From an uncultured Paracoccaceae bacterium (GTDB lineage Bacteria > Pseudomonadota > Alphaproteobacteria > Rhodobacterales > Rhodobacteraceae), in assembly GCA_947488175.1 (NCBI GenBank), contig CANKYO010000008.1, positions 62,001 through 126,000 of the forward strand: a stretch of 64,000 nucleotides of DNA, read 5' to 3'. How positions within the stretch are numbered: position 1 is the first letter of the stretch; each line of letters starts with the position of its first letter. Shown piece after piece: positions 36,261 through 51,991 of this stretch. The position numbers and the translations under genes were made by a program. The notes under the pieces were generated by a model. That model did no database searches, was not told the DNA's origin, and saw nothing but the letters and a program-made list of their open reading frames with translations.

Positions 36261-37132
36261 AACAACGCAAAGGCCTGATCCTTGCTGGTGGAACCGGATC
36301 ACGGTTGTTTCCGATCACCAAGGGGATTTCGAAGCAATTGATGCCGATCTACGACAAGCCGATGATCTATTATCCGTTGTCGGTGCTGATGCTGTCCGGC
36401 ATTCGCGAGATTGGGATTATCACGACCCCCGAAGATCAGGCGCAATTTCAGAACCTTCTCGGCGATGGTGCGCAGTGGGGGGTGAACCTGACCTATCTGA
36501 TCCAACCGAAACCCGAAGGTTTGGCGCAGGCTTACCTAGTGGGTGAGGCTTTTCTTGACGGTCAACCGTCTGCGATGGTGCTGGGTGATAACATTTTCTT
36601 TGGCCATGGGTTGCCCGAACTGCTGCTCGCCGCAGACAAACGGCCCAGTGGTGGCACAGTCTTTGGTTATCATGTATCGGACCCGGAACGATATGGTGTT
36701 GTCGGGATGGATGCAGATGGCCGGGTCACCCAAATTGTTGAAAAGCCTGAAAAGCCGCCTTCGTCCTATGCGGTCACCGGACTCTACTTTCTGGATGAAA
36801 CTGCGCCCGAGCGGGCGCGTGGTATCACCCCCTCAGCGCGGGGTGAGCTTGAAATTACATCACTGCTTGAAACCTATCTGAATGAAGAAACCTTGACGGT
36901 TGAACGCATGGGCCGCGGTTTTGCGTGGCTGGATACCGGCACCCATGGCAGCCTGTTGGACGCCGGAAACTTCGTGCGTACCCTGCAATCGCGTCAGGGC
37001 ATGCAAACCGGCTGCCCGGAAGAAATCGCCTTCCAGAAGGGCTGGATCAGTCGCGATCAGCTTCTGGCCCAAGCGGCGCTTTATGCAAAGAATGCGTATG
37101 GCAGCTACCTTGAGGGATTGCTGGAGGAGTAG
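36257..37132 (+). CDS. rfbA: Glucose-1-phosphate thymidylyltransferase
   Basis: A 291-aa RmlA enzyme. The nucleotide motif GGTGSRLFPITKGISKQLMP and IYDKPMIYYPLSVLML are diagnostic. It makes dTDP-glucose for RfbB. ATG 36257 overlaps the rfbD stop; an in-frame upstream extension is not used. It is convergent with ppsR, 30 bp away; no clear terminator hairpin is visible between them. Confidence 0.96.
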   Translation: MKQRKGLILAGGTGSRLFPITKGISKQLMPIYDKPMIYYPLSVLMLSGIREIGIITTPEDQAQFQNLLGDGAQWGVNLTYLIQPKPEGLAQAYLVGEAFLDGQPSAMVLGDNIFFGHGLPELLLAADKRPSGGTVFGYHVSDPERYGVVGMDADGRVTQIVEKPEKPPSSYAVTGLYFLDETAPERARGITPSARGELEITSLLETYLNEETLTVERMGRGFAWLDTGTHGSLLDAGNFVRTLQSRQGMQTGCPEEIAFQKGWISRDQLLAQAALYAKNAYGSYLEGLLEE

Positions 37133-37162
37133 CCGGACCTTGGAAAAGTGGGACGACGCCAG

Positions 37163-38590
37163 TTATTCGTCGGTGGTGCTGTCACGGCTCATTATATCGA
37201 ACTTGCGCAGCTTGACGTAAAGTGACTGACGCGACAGGCCGAGCATCTCAGCAGCTGCCACGCGGTTGTTCATCGTCAGTTCAAGTGCTGTTTCGATACA
37301 CATCTTTTCAACAACATTGGTCGTTTCGGCCACAATATCACGAAGCGTTGCGCTGCCCACCAGTTCAACCACGGACTGCATACTTTCGTCGTCGCCCGCT
37401 TTTGCCGGATTGCGGCTTGTTTCGGCGTGGTTCGCATCGCGTACCACGAAGCCAAAGACGGTATGCTGCCCGGCCTGCAGTTTCGTTACCGATAGCTCGA
37501 CTGACCGGGGGCTGCCATATTCACCGGCGATCTTGGTCGTGTAAATTCGCATCCGACCGGTCCGACCGGCATTTTCCATCATGACCTTAAGATCGACACT
37601 GCCTCGTTGCAGGTAGTCCGACAGGTTGCGCCCGCGCAAATTCACATCATGGGCAACGTCAATCAGATCAAGAAACGCATCATTGGCGGACAAGACATCG
37701 CCAGCGTCGGATGTAAAAATGATCGCTTCAGGGCCGTTGACATACAAGCTCTTTACATTTTGCGTCAGGTTGTCTGCCCGCATGTTCTTTTCGTCCAACG
37801 GAGCGATCCGACACAACAGGACCCGTTCACCCGCAGCCCGAAATAACGTTGGCAGAAGGTTGACCGCCTGCCCACTCCCGCGCAGCACCGTTTTTACCGG
37901 GTCATCGCGATCAGAAATCGCCTGGGTCGTCAGGCTATCAATCAGATCACCCCGCTTACGTCCTTCGAAACAAAGCGCGACTGCCGTACCGATCAGGTCT
38001 TCTCTGGATCGGCCCAAAAGAGAGGCGGCGGCCGGGTTCGCCTCGGTAATTTCACCGGTTTGAACAGATGCAAAAATCACCGCATCGGCAGTGCTATCCA
38101 TCAATACGCGGAACCGCGTGTCATATTCACGCTGTACCTCGTAATCGCGCTCCAGCGCGAGCTGCGCCTTGACCAGTTGTTGCTGCATCTCGGCGATCGG
38201 GCGCAAATCGCGACCCAACATCAGGATCGCACCATCAGGACCGATACGATGGAAACTGTACCGCACCGGAAATTCCCAGCGCCCTACGTCATCGGAATGG
38301 TTCAGTTCGACCGGCCGAATTGGGCTCGCACCATCAAGAAACGCAGCCAGCCTGCTGTCAAACTTCGATACGCTTTCAATCGTCAGTGCGCTGCGGATAT
38401 CCTTGTTTTCCCAGCGCTCCAGCTTCTGAAATGCTTCGTTTGTCGGGCTGACAAGAACGGACAACACTATACCAGAGTCCGAGATCACAATGCCCAAATC
38501 AGCGACCTCGGCAATGATATCACCCAGTATCTCTGGCGCTATCAATGGGATGGCGCCACTGCTCCAGTATTTTGTTCCCCGCGATGTCAT
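37163..38590 (-). CDS. ppsR: PpsR/CrtJ photosynthesis gene repressor
   Basis: A 475-aa redox-sensing repressor of photosystem genes. It has an N-terminal PAS region, a Q-rich linker helix (DLRPIAEMQQQLVKAQLALERDYE), two further PAS domains and a C-terminal Fis-type helix-turn-helix (NNRVAAAEMLGLSRQSLYVKL). A Cys sits in the HTH-proximal VVEKMCIETALEL, as in PpsR where it senses redox. Start ATG 38590 is the best fit to known N-termini; a longer frame opens at TTG 38680 inside aerR. It lies downstream of aerR on the same strand. Confidence 0.92.
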   Translation of the reverse strand: MTSRGTKYWSSGAIPLIAPEILGDIIAEVADLGIVISDSGIVLSVLVSPTNEAFQKLERWENKDIRSALTIESVSKFDSRLAAFLDGASPIRPVELNHSDDVGRWEFPVRYSFHRIGPDGAILMLGRDLRPIAEMQQQLVKAQLALERDYEVQREYDTRFRVLMDSTADAVIFASVQTGEITEANPAAASLLGRSREDLIGTAVALCFEGRKRGDLIDSLTTQAISDRDDPVKTVLRGSGQAVNLLPTLFRAAGERVLLCRIAPLDEKNMRADNLTQNVKSLYVNGPEAIIFTSDAGDVLSANDAFLDLIDVAHDVNLRGRNLSDYLQRGSVDLKVMMENAGRTGRMRIYTTKIAGEYGSPRSVELSVTKLQAGQHTVFGFVVRDANHAETSRNPAKAGDDESMQSVVELVGSATLRDIVAETTNVVEKMCIETALELTMNNRVAAAEMLGLSRQSLYVKLRKFDIMSRDSTTDE

Positions 38591-38625
38591 ATCAGACGCA
38601 CTAAGTATAGAACCCGTATCACTGC

Positions 38626-39423
38626 TCAGGTCCTGCGCATCGTGGGCACGCTGTTGAGTGGCGTTGTGTTTAGACCGCAAAATTTCAGGGCCTCGTATAC
38701 TTGTATTGTCGCATAGTCAGCGCCCGTCAGTGCCGTCACATCTTCTTTTGATTCGACCTCCAGCAGCGACCCCCCAACGACGACCGGGGGCGGCTGATCT
38801 GTCGCAGTTTTTACAACATCGACGATCCGGCGAAGCGATTCAAGCGTTTCACCCTGCGACGATGATATGAATACCGCGTCGTATTTAGTGCGTTGAATCC
38901 GTTCTGCAACCTCTTCCGGGCGCGCAGCCAGCATCATCCTGACGGACAGGCCAATGCGCCTCAGTTGTCCGGCCAGAACCATAGCTCCCAGCGTGTGATA
39001 AACCTCTTGCGGAACAAGCAGCATGATGGACGGTGCTGCCGGATCGGCCGATTGGTCGCCGGACCAGTCCGGGCCCAACTCGCGCAACATTGACTGCAGA
39101 CGTGACACACCGATAGTGACGCCTGCAAAGCCAAGTTCGTCCGAACACCATTCGTCCCCCATACGGCGGGCCACCCCGGGAATATAGAAATCCGCGATGT
39201 CCTCGCGGCGGACCCCATTGGCGAGCGCACGTACGAGGACGTGGCTGCAGGCCTGACGATCCGCACTCAGTGCGGCCTGATGCAGGTCGTCGAGGATGAC
39301 AGGATCAAGATGTCGCGGGACGTCACGAACGACTGCCATAGCCGCCCGCGCCGCAGTCCTTCCGGTCTGCCGCTCTGGCACGTCATTTCGCGCTTTGGCG
39401 TCTATGTTCCGACGATCGGGCAT
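38626..39423 (-). CDS. aerR: AerR/PpaA cobalamin-binding regulator of photosynthesis genes
   Basis: A 265-aa antirepressor partner of PpsR. The C-terminal half is a B12-binding domain with PQEVYHTLGAMVLAGQLRRIG, whose His is the expected cobalamin ligand region, and VFISSSQGETLESLRRIV. ATG 39423 is preceded by AAAGGA; upstream in-frame sequence would cover the divergent bchF promoter. It is transcribed with ppsR and divergently from bchF, sharing PpsR boxes. Confidence 0.9.
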   Translation of the reverse strand: MPDRRNIDAKARNDVPERQTGRTAARAAMAVVRDVPRHLDPVILDDLHQAALSADRQACSHVLVRALANGVRREDIADFYIPGVARRMGDEWCSDELGFAGVTIGVSRLQSMLRELGPDWSGDQSADPAAPSIMLLVPQEVYHTLGAMVLAGQLRRIGLSVRMMLAARPEEVAERIQRTKYDAVFISSSQGETLESLRRIVDVVKTATDQPPPVVVGGSLLEVESKEDVTALTGADYATIQVYEALKFCGLNTTPLNSVPTMRRT

Positions 39424-39504
39424 CCACGCATCCTTTTGCTGAATCTGCGCAGTAGGGGCAAAAATTGCAGCATTGTAAGATATTGTCGGTTGCAGGAGGT
39501 ATAA

Positions 39505-39522
39505 TGTCAAAGCAAATTGACA
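39505..39522. promoter_or_regulatory. PpsR/CrtJ box, aerR-proximal
   Basis: TGTCAAAGCAAATTGACA is TGT-N12-ACA with full TGTCA/TGACA arms, the PpsR/CrtJ consensus. On the minus strand its TTGACA could be the -35 element of the aerR promoter, so PpsR binding there would block aerR-ppsR transcription. Confidence 0.8.
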
Positions 39523-39628
39523 TATTTGATCATTAGCGAGGTCAAAAACCATTTAAGCATCTGTTTTTTAACTTTTAAACGTTGTTACCCGGCAACCGCC
39601 CGCAAGTGCATAATCAACACGCCCATTG

Positions 39629-39646
39629 TGTAAGTTAAAGTTGACA
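39629..39646. promoter_or_regulatory. PpsR/CrtJ box over the bchF -35 element
   Basis: TGTAAGTTAAAGTTGACA is TGT-N12-ACA. Its right end is the TTGACA of the probable bchF promoter, so occupancy would exclude RNA polymerase. Confidence 0.75.
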
Positions 39647-39670
39647 CCTGGTCCAAATGACACCTAGTCT
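39641..39670 (+). promoter_or_regulatory. Probable bchF promoter
   Basis: TTGACA at 39641-39646 and TAGTCT at 39665-39670 with an 18-bp spacer resemble a housekeeping-sigma promoter. The -10 is weak, as is common in this group. It would drive bchFNBHLM and possibly the downstream puh genes. Confidence 0.5.
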
Positions 39671-39683
39671 AGACACATGGGAT

Positions 39684-39700
39684 TGTCAGGGGCAGTTTAC

Positions 39701-39701
<1 letters not shown>
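39684..39701. promoter_or_regulatory. Third TGT-N12-ACA box touching the bchF start codon
   Basis: TGTCAGGGGCAGTTTACA fits TGT-N12-ACA, and its last base is the A of the bchF ATG at 39701. It contains the CAGGGG ribosome binding site. It may be a third PpsR site or chance; the half-site ends are weaker than in the other two. Confidence 0.45.
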
Positions 39702-47481
<7,780 letters not shown>

Positions 47482-47482
<1 letters not shown>

Positions 47483-47562
47483 TGAAAAGGCTGTCGGCAA
47501 AACGTCGGACTTGCGTATGGCAAGGAGGTCCCGGATCAGGTCCGGGACTGCGGTGCGCATAA
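47482..47562 (+). CDS. 26-aa mini-ORF bridging bchL and bchM
   Basis: ATG at 47482 overlaps the bchL TGA as ATGA, and the TAA ends on the base before the bchM ATG. The peptide (MKRLSAKRRTCVWQGGPG...) is basic at the start and covers a palindromic repeat. The exact junctions suggest translational coupling that lets ribosomes reach bchM. Whether the peptide itself does anything is unknown. Confidence 0.4.
47528..47548. repeat. Palindromic repeat between bchL and bchM
   Basis: Arms GTCCCGGA and TCCGGGAC form a perfect 8-bp stem around TCAGG. This motif type is a frequent dispersed palindrome in alphaproteobacterial genomes. No T-run follows, so it is not a classical terminator; it may stabilise or process the bch transcript. 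Confidence 0.6.
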
Positions 47563-48255
47563 ATGACGAGCTATGCCGCCACACGCGACCGGGTTGAGCA
47601 TTACTTCGACCGCAGCGCCACAAAGGTTTGGGAGCGGCTAACATCGGACGCGCCCGTGTCAGGCATTCGCGCGACTGTGCGGGCCGGTCGCGACCGGATG
47701 CGTGATCTGATGTTGCGACAACTGCCCGACGATCTGCGCGGCGCGCGAATACTGGACGCCGGGTGCGGTACGGGTGCAATGGCGGTGGAACTGGCGCAGC
47801 GCGGTGCTGATGTTGTCGCGGTCGATATCTCGCCTGCGCTGATTGACATCGCAAAAGAGCGGATGCCTGCAGACCTGCCCGGACAAATAGAATGGATCGC
47901 AGGCGATATGCTGGAAGGTACCCGTGGCGGTTTTGACCATGCGCTCGCCATGGATTCGATGATCTACTACAGCGCGCCTGATATCGCAGAGCTGCTGGGC
48001 CGCGCCGCTGACCGGGTGGATGGCAAATTCGTGTTCACATTGCCACCGCGCACACCGGCTCTGATGGCGATGTGGCGGGTCGGCAAACTGTTCCCCCGCG
48101 CTGATCGCAGCCCGACGATGGTGCCTCATACGACGGTGGGTGTGGCCAAGGCATTGCAGGCTGCAGGTATAGTCGGCAACCTGCGTGAAATCGACCGGGT
48201 GAAATCCGGTTTCTACATCTCGAATGCGCTGGTGTTCGAAGGGGGGCGGGCATGA
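47563..48255 (+). CDS. bchM: Magnesium protoporphyrin IX O-methyltransferase
   Basis: A 230-aa SAM-dependent methyltransferase. RVEHYFDRSATKVWERL is the conserved N-terminus and ILDAGCGTGAMAVELAQRGA is SAM motif I (about residue 62). It methylates Mg-protoporphyrin before AcsF forms ring E. Its end overlaps lhaA by four bases. Confidence 0.95.
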   Translation: MTSYAATRDRVEHYFDRSATKVWERLTSDAPVSGIRATVRAGRDRMRDLMLRQLPDDLRGARILDAGCGTGAMAVELAQRGADVVAVDISPALIDIAKERMPADLPGQIEWIAGDMLEGTRGGFDHALAMDSMIYYSAPDIAELLGRAADRVDGKFVFTLPPRTPALMAMWRVGKLFPRADRSPTMVPHTTVGVAKALQAAGIVGNLREIDRVKSGFYISNALVFEGGRA

Positions 48256-49682
48256 TTTTCAAAGCCTCCGCCCTGAAGAGTATCTCAGTCAACATGTTGC
48301 CGTTTGGCGATGCGGTCAGTGATGATCTACCGCTGGGCCAGTTGTTGCGCCTGTCACTGTTCCAGGTGTCGGTGGGCATGGCGGCTGTCATGCTGTTGGG
48401 CACGCTGAACCGCGTGATGATTGTTGAATTGGGCATCGGCGCAATGCTGGTGGCGGCAATGATCGCCATTCCGGTGCTGGTCGCCCCGTTCCGGGCATTG
48501 GTCGGCTTCAAATCGGACAATTACAAATCGGCTATCGGCTGGAAACGCATCCCCTACCTATGGTTCGGGACGATGTGGCAGTTTGGCGGGCTGGCCATCA
48601 TGCCGATGGCCCTGCTGGTGCTGTCAGGTGATCGGACGCTGGATATTGAATGGGCGGGGTATGCCGGTGCTGGTCTGGCGTTTCTGCTGACGGGCATCGG
48701 TATGCACATGACCCAGACCGCAGGTCTGGCGCTTGCGGCAGACCGGGCGACAGATGAAACACGGCCCAAGGTCGTGGCCTTGCTATATGTCATGCATCTG
48801 GTGGGGATGGCGATATCGGCCATCATCATTGGCGCGCTTCTGCGCGATTATTCAGCCTTGCGGCTGGTGCAGGTGGTCCAGGGCACGGCCGTTGTGACCC
48901 TACTGCTGAACCTGATCGCCTTGTGGAAGCAGGAAAAGGTGCGCCCGATGAGCAAGGCGGAGCGCGCCGCCGCCAGCCCCACATTCCGCGACGCATGGAC
49001 CGATCTGGCCAGCGGCGGTGACGCGGGGCGGCTGTTGATGGTCGTGTTCCTGGGCACCATGGCATTCAACATGCAGGACGTGCTGCTGGAGCCTTATGGC
49101 GGCGAAATACTGGGCCTTTCGGTTTCGGCCACCACATTGCTGACTGCCATGTGGGCGGGCGGTGCGCTTGTGGGCTTTGGCGTTGCCGCGCGTTGGTTGG
49201 CCCGCGGCGTTGACCCTTATCGGATGTGTGCACGGGGCATTCTGGCTGGTGTCGCCGCATTTTGCGCCGTGATCTTTTCCGCGCCGATGGGGTCGCCGGT
49301 TCTGTTCTATGCAGGTGCTGCCCTGATCGGGTTTGGGGGCGGTTTGTTCGGGGTGTCGACCCTGACCGCCGCTATGACGATGCCAACGCTTGGAAATGCC
49401 GGGCGGGGCCTTGCCCTGGGTGCCTGGGGTGCGGCCCAAGCCACGGGTGCGGGCCTGTCTATCTTTATCGGGGGCACCTTGCGTGACCTTGTGAACCATG
49501 CCGCTGGGAACGGCACACTGGGAGAGGCGCTCGCCACGCCTGCCACCGGCTATTCGGTTGTTTATCATACCGAAATTGGCCTTCTTTTCATCACTCTGGT
49601 CGTCCTTGGTCCGCTTGTGCGGGTCATGGCCGTGCCAAACAGGACATCTGGCAAGCTGGGATTGCCGGATTTCCCGACCTAA
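48252..49682 (+). CDS. lhaA: LhaA/PucC-type light-harvesting complex assembly protein
   Basis: A 476-aa major-facilitator-like protein with about 12 hydrophobic segments. GQLLRLSLFQVSVGMAAVM near the start and FKSDNYKSAIGWKRIPYLW between helices are family hallmarks. It helps LH1 assembly or bacteriochlorophyll delivery. Located between bchM and puhA as in Rhodobacter. Confidence 0.93.
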   Translation: MIFKASALKSISVNMLPFGDAVSDDLPLGQLLRLSLFQVSVGMAAVMLLGTLNRVMIVELGIGAMLVAAMIAIPVLVAPFRALVGFKSDNYKSAIGWKRIPYLWFGTMWQFGGLAIMPMALLVLSGDRTLDIEWAGYAGAGLAFLLTGIGMHMTQTAGLALAADRATDETRPKVVALLYVMHLVGMAISAIIIGALLRDYSALRLVQVVQGTAVVTLLLNLIALWKQEKVRPMSKAERAAASPTFRDAWTDLASGGDAGRLLMVVFLGTMAFNMQDVLLEPYGGEILGLSVSATTLLTAMWAGGALVGFGVAARWLARGVDPYRMCARGILAGVAAFCAVIFSAPMGSPVLFYAGAALIGFGGGLFGVSTLTAAMTMPTLGNAGRGLALGAWGAAQATGAGLSIFIGGTLRDLVNHAAGNGTLGEALATPATGYSVVYHTEIGLLFITLVVLGPLVRVMAVPNRTSGKLGLPDFPT

Positions 49683-49701
49683 CCACCGAAAGGACAAAAC
49701 A

Positions 49702-50484
49702 ATGGTTGGTGTAGAATTTTTTGGAAACTTCGATCTGGCGAGCGCGGCAATCTGGCTCTTCTGGATCTTTTTCGCAGGGCTGGTGATTTACCTGCAGACC
49801 GAAAATATGCGCGAGGGCTATCCCCTGCGCGATGACGATGACGATGTGCCAGCGAATGAAAGCCTTTGGCCGCTCCCGAAGGAAAAGACGTTTCATCTGC
49901 GCGATGGGCGCGGTGAGCTGACCGTGCCGTCGAAAGAGTATGAAGACAGCAAGATGCGCACCGATCTGGCCTTGGCCCGGTCGTCAGAGGCGAGCGGGTC
50001 GCCCTGGGTGCCGACCGGCGATCCGATGAAGGACGGCGTTGGCCCCGCGTCATGGGCCCCGCGCCGCGACATCCCGGAACTGGATGCCCATGGGCACGCC
50101 AAGATCAAACCGATGTCCACGCTGGAGGACTTCAAGGTTTCTGCCGGGCGCGACCCGCGCGGCAAGGCCGTTGTTGGCGGTGACGGAGAGGTCGTGGGCC
50201 GTGTCACCGACATGTGGGTCGATGTGCCCGAACAGATGGTCCGTTATCTGACTGTTGATCTGAACCCCGAAGGCACGGGCAAGACCCGCCTGATCCCCAT
50301 GACGATGGCCAAGATCGGCACCGACCGCGTCACGGTCCGGTCGCTGCATGCCCATAATTGGGACGGCGTGCCTGCCACCAGGAAAGGGGACGAGGTCACG
50401 CTTCTCGAAGAGGACAAGATCACCGCCTATTACGCTGGCGGCACACTCTATGCCTCGCCCGAACGGTCGCAAACCGTTCTTTGA
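49702..50484 (+). CDS. puhA: Photosynthetic reaction centre H subunit
   Basis: A 260-aa protein with one N-terminal membrane helix (AAIWLFWIFFAGLVIYLQTE) and a cytoplasmic PRC-barrel domain. The VDVPEQMVRYLTVDL segment contains the Glu (Glu-H173 in R. sphaeroides) used in proton transfer to QB. AGGACA precedes ATG 49702; in-frame sequence before that lies in lhaA. The L and M subunits (pufLM) are not in the window. Confidence 0.96.
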   Translation: MVGVEFFGNFDLASAAIWLFWIFFAGLVIYLQTENMREGYPLRDDDDDVPANESLWPLPKEKTFHLRDGRGELTVPSKEYEDSKMRTDLALARSSEASGSPWVPTGDPMKDGVGPASWAPRRDIPELDAHGHAKIKPMSTLEDFKVSAGRDPRGKAVVGGDGEVVGRVTDMWVDVPEQMVRYLTVDLNPEGTGKTRLIPMTMAKIGTDRVTVRSLHAHNWDGVPATRKGDEVTLLEEDKITAYYAGGTLYASPERSQTVL

Positions 50485-50540
50485 CACTAGGGCGGTCCCG
50501 GCTCGCCACCGGGGCTGCATGATTGCAGAGGGAACCTGCC

Positions 50541-51179
50541 ATGAGCCACGATGATTTCAACTTTGAACCCGTAAGGGGCCTGCCAGAGCAGTTGCCCAAG
50601 GATGAACATATCCTGTGGCAGGGCGCCCCTGATCCCCGCCGTCTGGCGCGCGAGGCGTTGGGGTTGCGATGGGTGGCCGGGTATTTTGCCCTGCTCACAT
50701 TCTGGCGTGTGGGTGTGTCATCGGCTGATTTTCCCTTTGGCATCGCCCTGATGCACGGGCTGCCGTTTGTGGTGTCGGGTCTAATTGCGTGTGGCATTCT
50801 TTATGGCATCGCCTATGTGCAGGCCCGGTCGACCGTGTACACCCTGACCAACAAGCGGGTGGCGATGCGCATCGGTGCTGCTTTGACCATGACGCTGAAC
50901 CTGCCTTATGTCTGCATCGGAACCGCCAAGCTGGACCTGAAGCCATCGGGCACCGGCACATTGGCGTTCGAGCTGATCGGCGAGGCCCGCATTTCCTATC
51001 TGATGACCTGGCCGCATGTCCGGCCTTGGCGCATGGCGCGGACCCAGCCCGCGCTGCGCTGCATCCCCGACGCCGAAAAGGTCGCCCGCATCTTTGCCGA
51101 TGCCGCTGAAACCCGGATCTCCCAGCCTCAGGTGTCGCGCGTCGCAGCCCATGACGGCGATGCCGTCGCAGCGGAGTAG
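50541..51179 (+). CDS. puhB: Photosynthetic complex assembly protein PuhB
   Basis: A 212-aa membrane protein with two to three hydrophobic helices and a PH-like domain. EHILWQGAPDPRRLAREALG and VYTLTNKRVAMRIG are conserved. It aids reaction centre assembly. ATG 50541, with GAGGG upstream, is preferred to the in-frame start at 50523. Confidence 0.92.
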   Translation: MSHDDFNFEPVRGLPEQLPKDEHILWQGAPDPRRLAREALGLRWVAGYFALLTFWRVGVSSADFPFGIALMHGLPFVVSGLIACGILYGIAYVQARSTVYTLTNKRVAMRIGAALTMTLNLPYVCIGTAKLDLKPSGTGTLAFELIGEARISYLMTWPHVRPWRMARTQPALRCIPDAEKVARIFADAAETRISQPQVSRVAAHDGDAVAAE

Positions 51180-51183
51180 GCCC

Positions 51184-51642
51184 ATGTCACAGCTTGAACA
51201 ACAGATGCGCCATCGGGACAAGGAAATGGTCCCACGGATACTGGTTCAGGGGATGTTTGCTCTGATGCTCGCCAGCCTAGGGATCGTGGCCTACGCGCAA
51301 TGGGCGCAGGTCCCCAATCGCGGCGTTCTGGTCGAGGCGCCGGTGGTGCAATCACTTGACATCGTGATGACCGGCGACCGCAACGGGATTTATCAGGTGA
51401 TGGGGACGGATGGTACGCTGCTGGCGTCCTCGGCTGATCACAAGGCCGGGTTTATTGGTGTGATCGGCCGGGTCGTGGACCGCAAGCGCCTTGTCTACGG
51501 CCTGTCCAGTGAACAGCCCTTGCAGGTTGTCAGGCGCGAAAACGGCAATATCGCGATTATTGACGAAACCACCGCCATGTCGGTCGAACTGATCGGTTAC
51601 GGGGCGGATAACGTGGCAGCCTTTGCCCGGCTGCTGGATTGA
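51184..51642 (+). CDS. puhC: Photosynthetic complex assembly protein PuhC
   Basis: A 152-aa protein with one N-terminal membrane anchor (about residues 20-38) and a periplasmic domain. PuhC supports light-harvesting/reaction-centre core assembly in Rhodobacter. It starts four bases after puhB; in-frame sequence inside puhB is not used. Confidence 0.9.
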   Translation: MSQLEQQMRHRDKEMVPRILVQGMFALMLASLGIVAYAQWAQVPNRGVLVEAPVVQSLDIVMTGDRNGIYQVMGTDGTLLASSADHKAGFIGVIGRVVDRKRLVYGLSSEQPLQVVRRENGNIAIIDETTAMSVELIGYGADNVAAFARLLD

Positions 51643-51648
51643 AACCGT

Positions 51649-51669
51649 GCGTGGGTTAGCCACCCGCGC
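51649..51669 (+). other. GC-rich hairpin between puhC and the 98-aa ORF
   Basis: GCGTGGGT and ACCCGCGC pair (one G-T wobble) around TAGCC. There is no T-run, so it is more likely an RNA processing or stability element, setting different expression levels for puhABC and acsF, than a terminator. Confidence 0.4.
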
Positions 51670-51694
51670 GCATCAGATGTGAAAGGGAACTCAC

Positions 51695-51991
51695 ATGGGA
51701 CTACTTTTTAGAACAAAGGAAACCGCGCCTTGTACGGTAACGATTTCGCATCGGTTTGAAGAATTGTCGGCGCATGTGCGTCTGGATAACGGGGCGGTCA
51801 TCCATCCCGGCGACACGGTGCAGGTGCAGGGGCCGGAAATCATGGCCGCCTTTGGCGAGTTGGTTGAGGAAAAGCGGACAGCGGTGATCACCCGTGCCAG
51901 CAAACTGGAACAGATGTGGACCCGCGCGACGGGCGATCTGGAATTCATGGAACTGTGCGAATTCTCATTCAGCGAAGAGGTGATGTCATGA
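51695..51991 (+). CDS. Photosynthesis-cluster hypothetical protein next to acsF
   Basis: A 98-aa soluble protein (GLLFRTKETAPCTVTISHRF; NGAVIHPGDTVQVQGPEI) with no membrane helix and one Cys near residue 13 plus one near 90. It overlaps acsF by four bases, so it is coupled to the oxidative cyclase. I recall small ORFs at this position in other Rhodobacteraceae clusters but know no function; a role with AcsF is inferred from coupling only. Confidence 0.75.
   Translation: MGLLFRTKETAPCTVTISHRFEELSAHVRLDNGAVIHPGDTVQVQGPEIMAAFGELVEEKRTAVITRASKLEQMWTRATGDLEFMELCEFSFSEEVMS

Noticed and set aside
39641..39656. Possible FnrL site near TTGAC...GTCCAA
   Set aside because: The spacing and right half do not fit TTGAT-N4-ATCAA; the sequence is better explained as the PpsR box and -35 element.
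47528..47548. Terminator between bchL and bchM
   Set aside because: The stem is strong but has no following T-run on either strand, and bchM is coupled through the mini-ORF.
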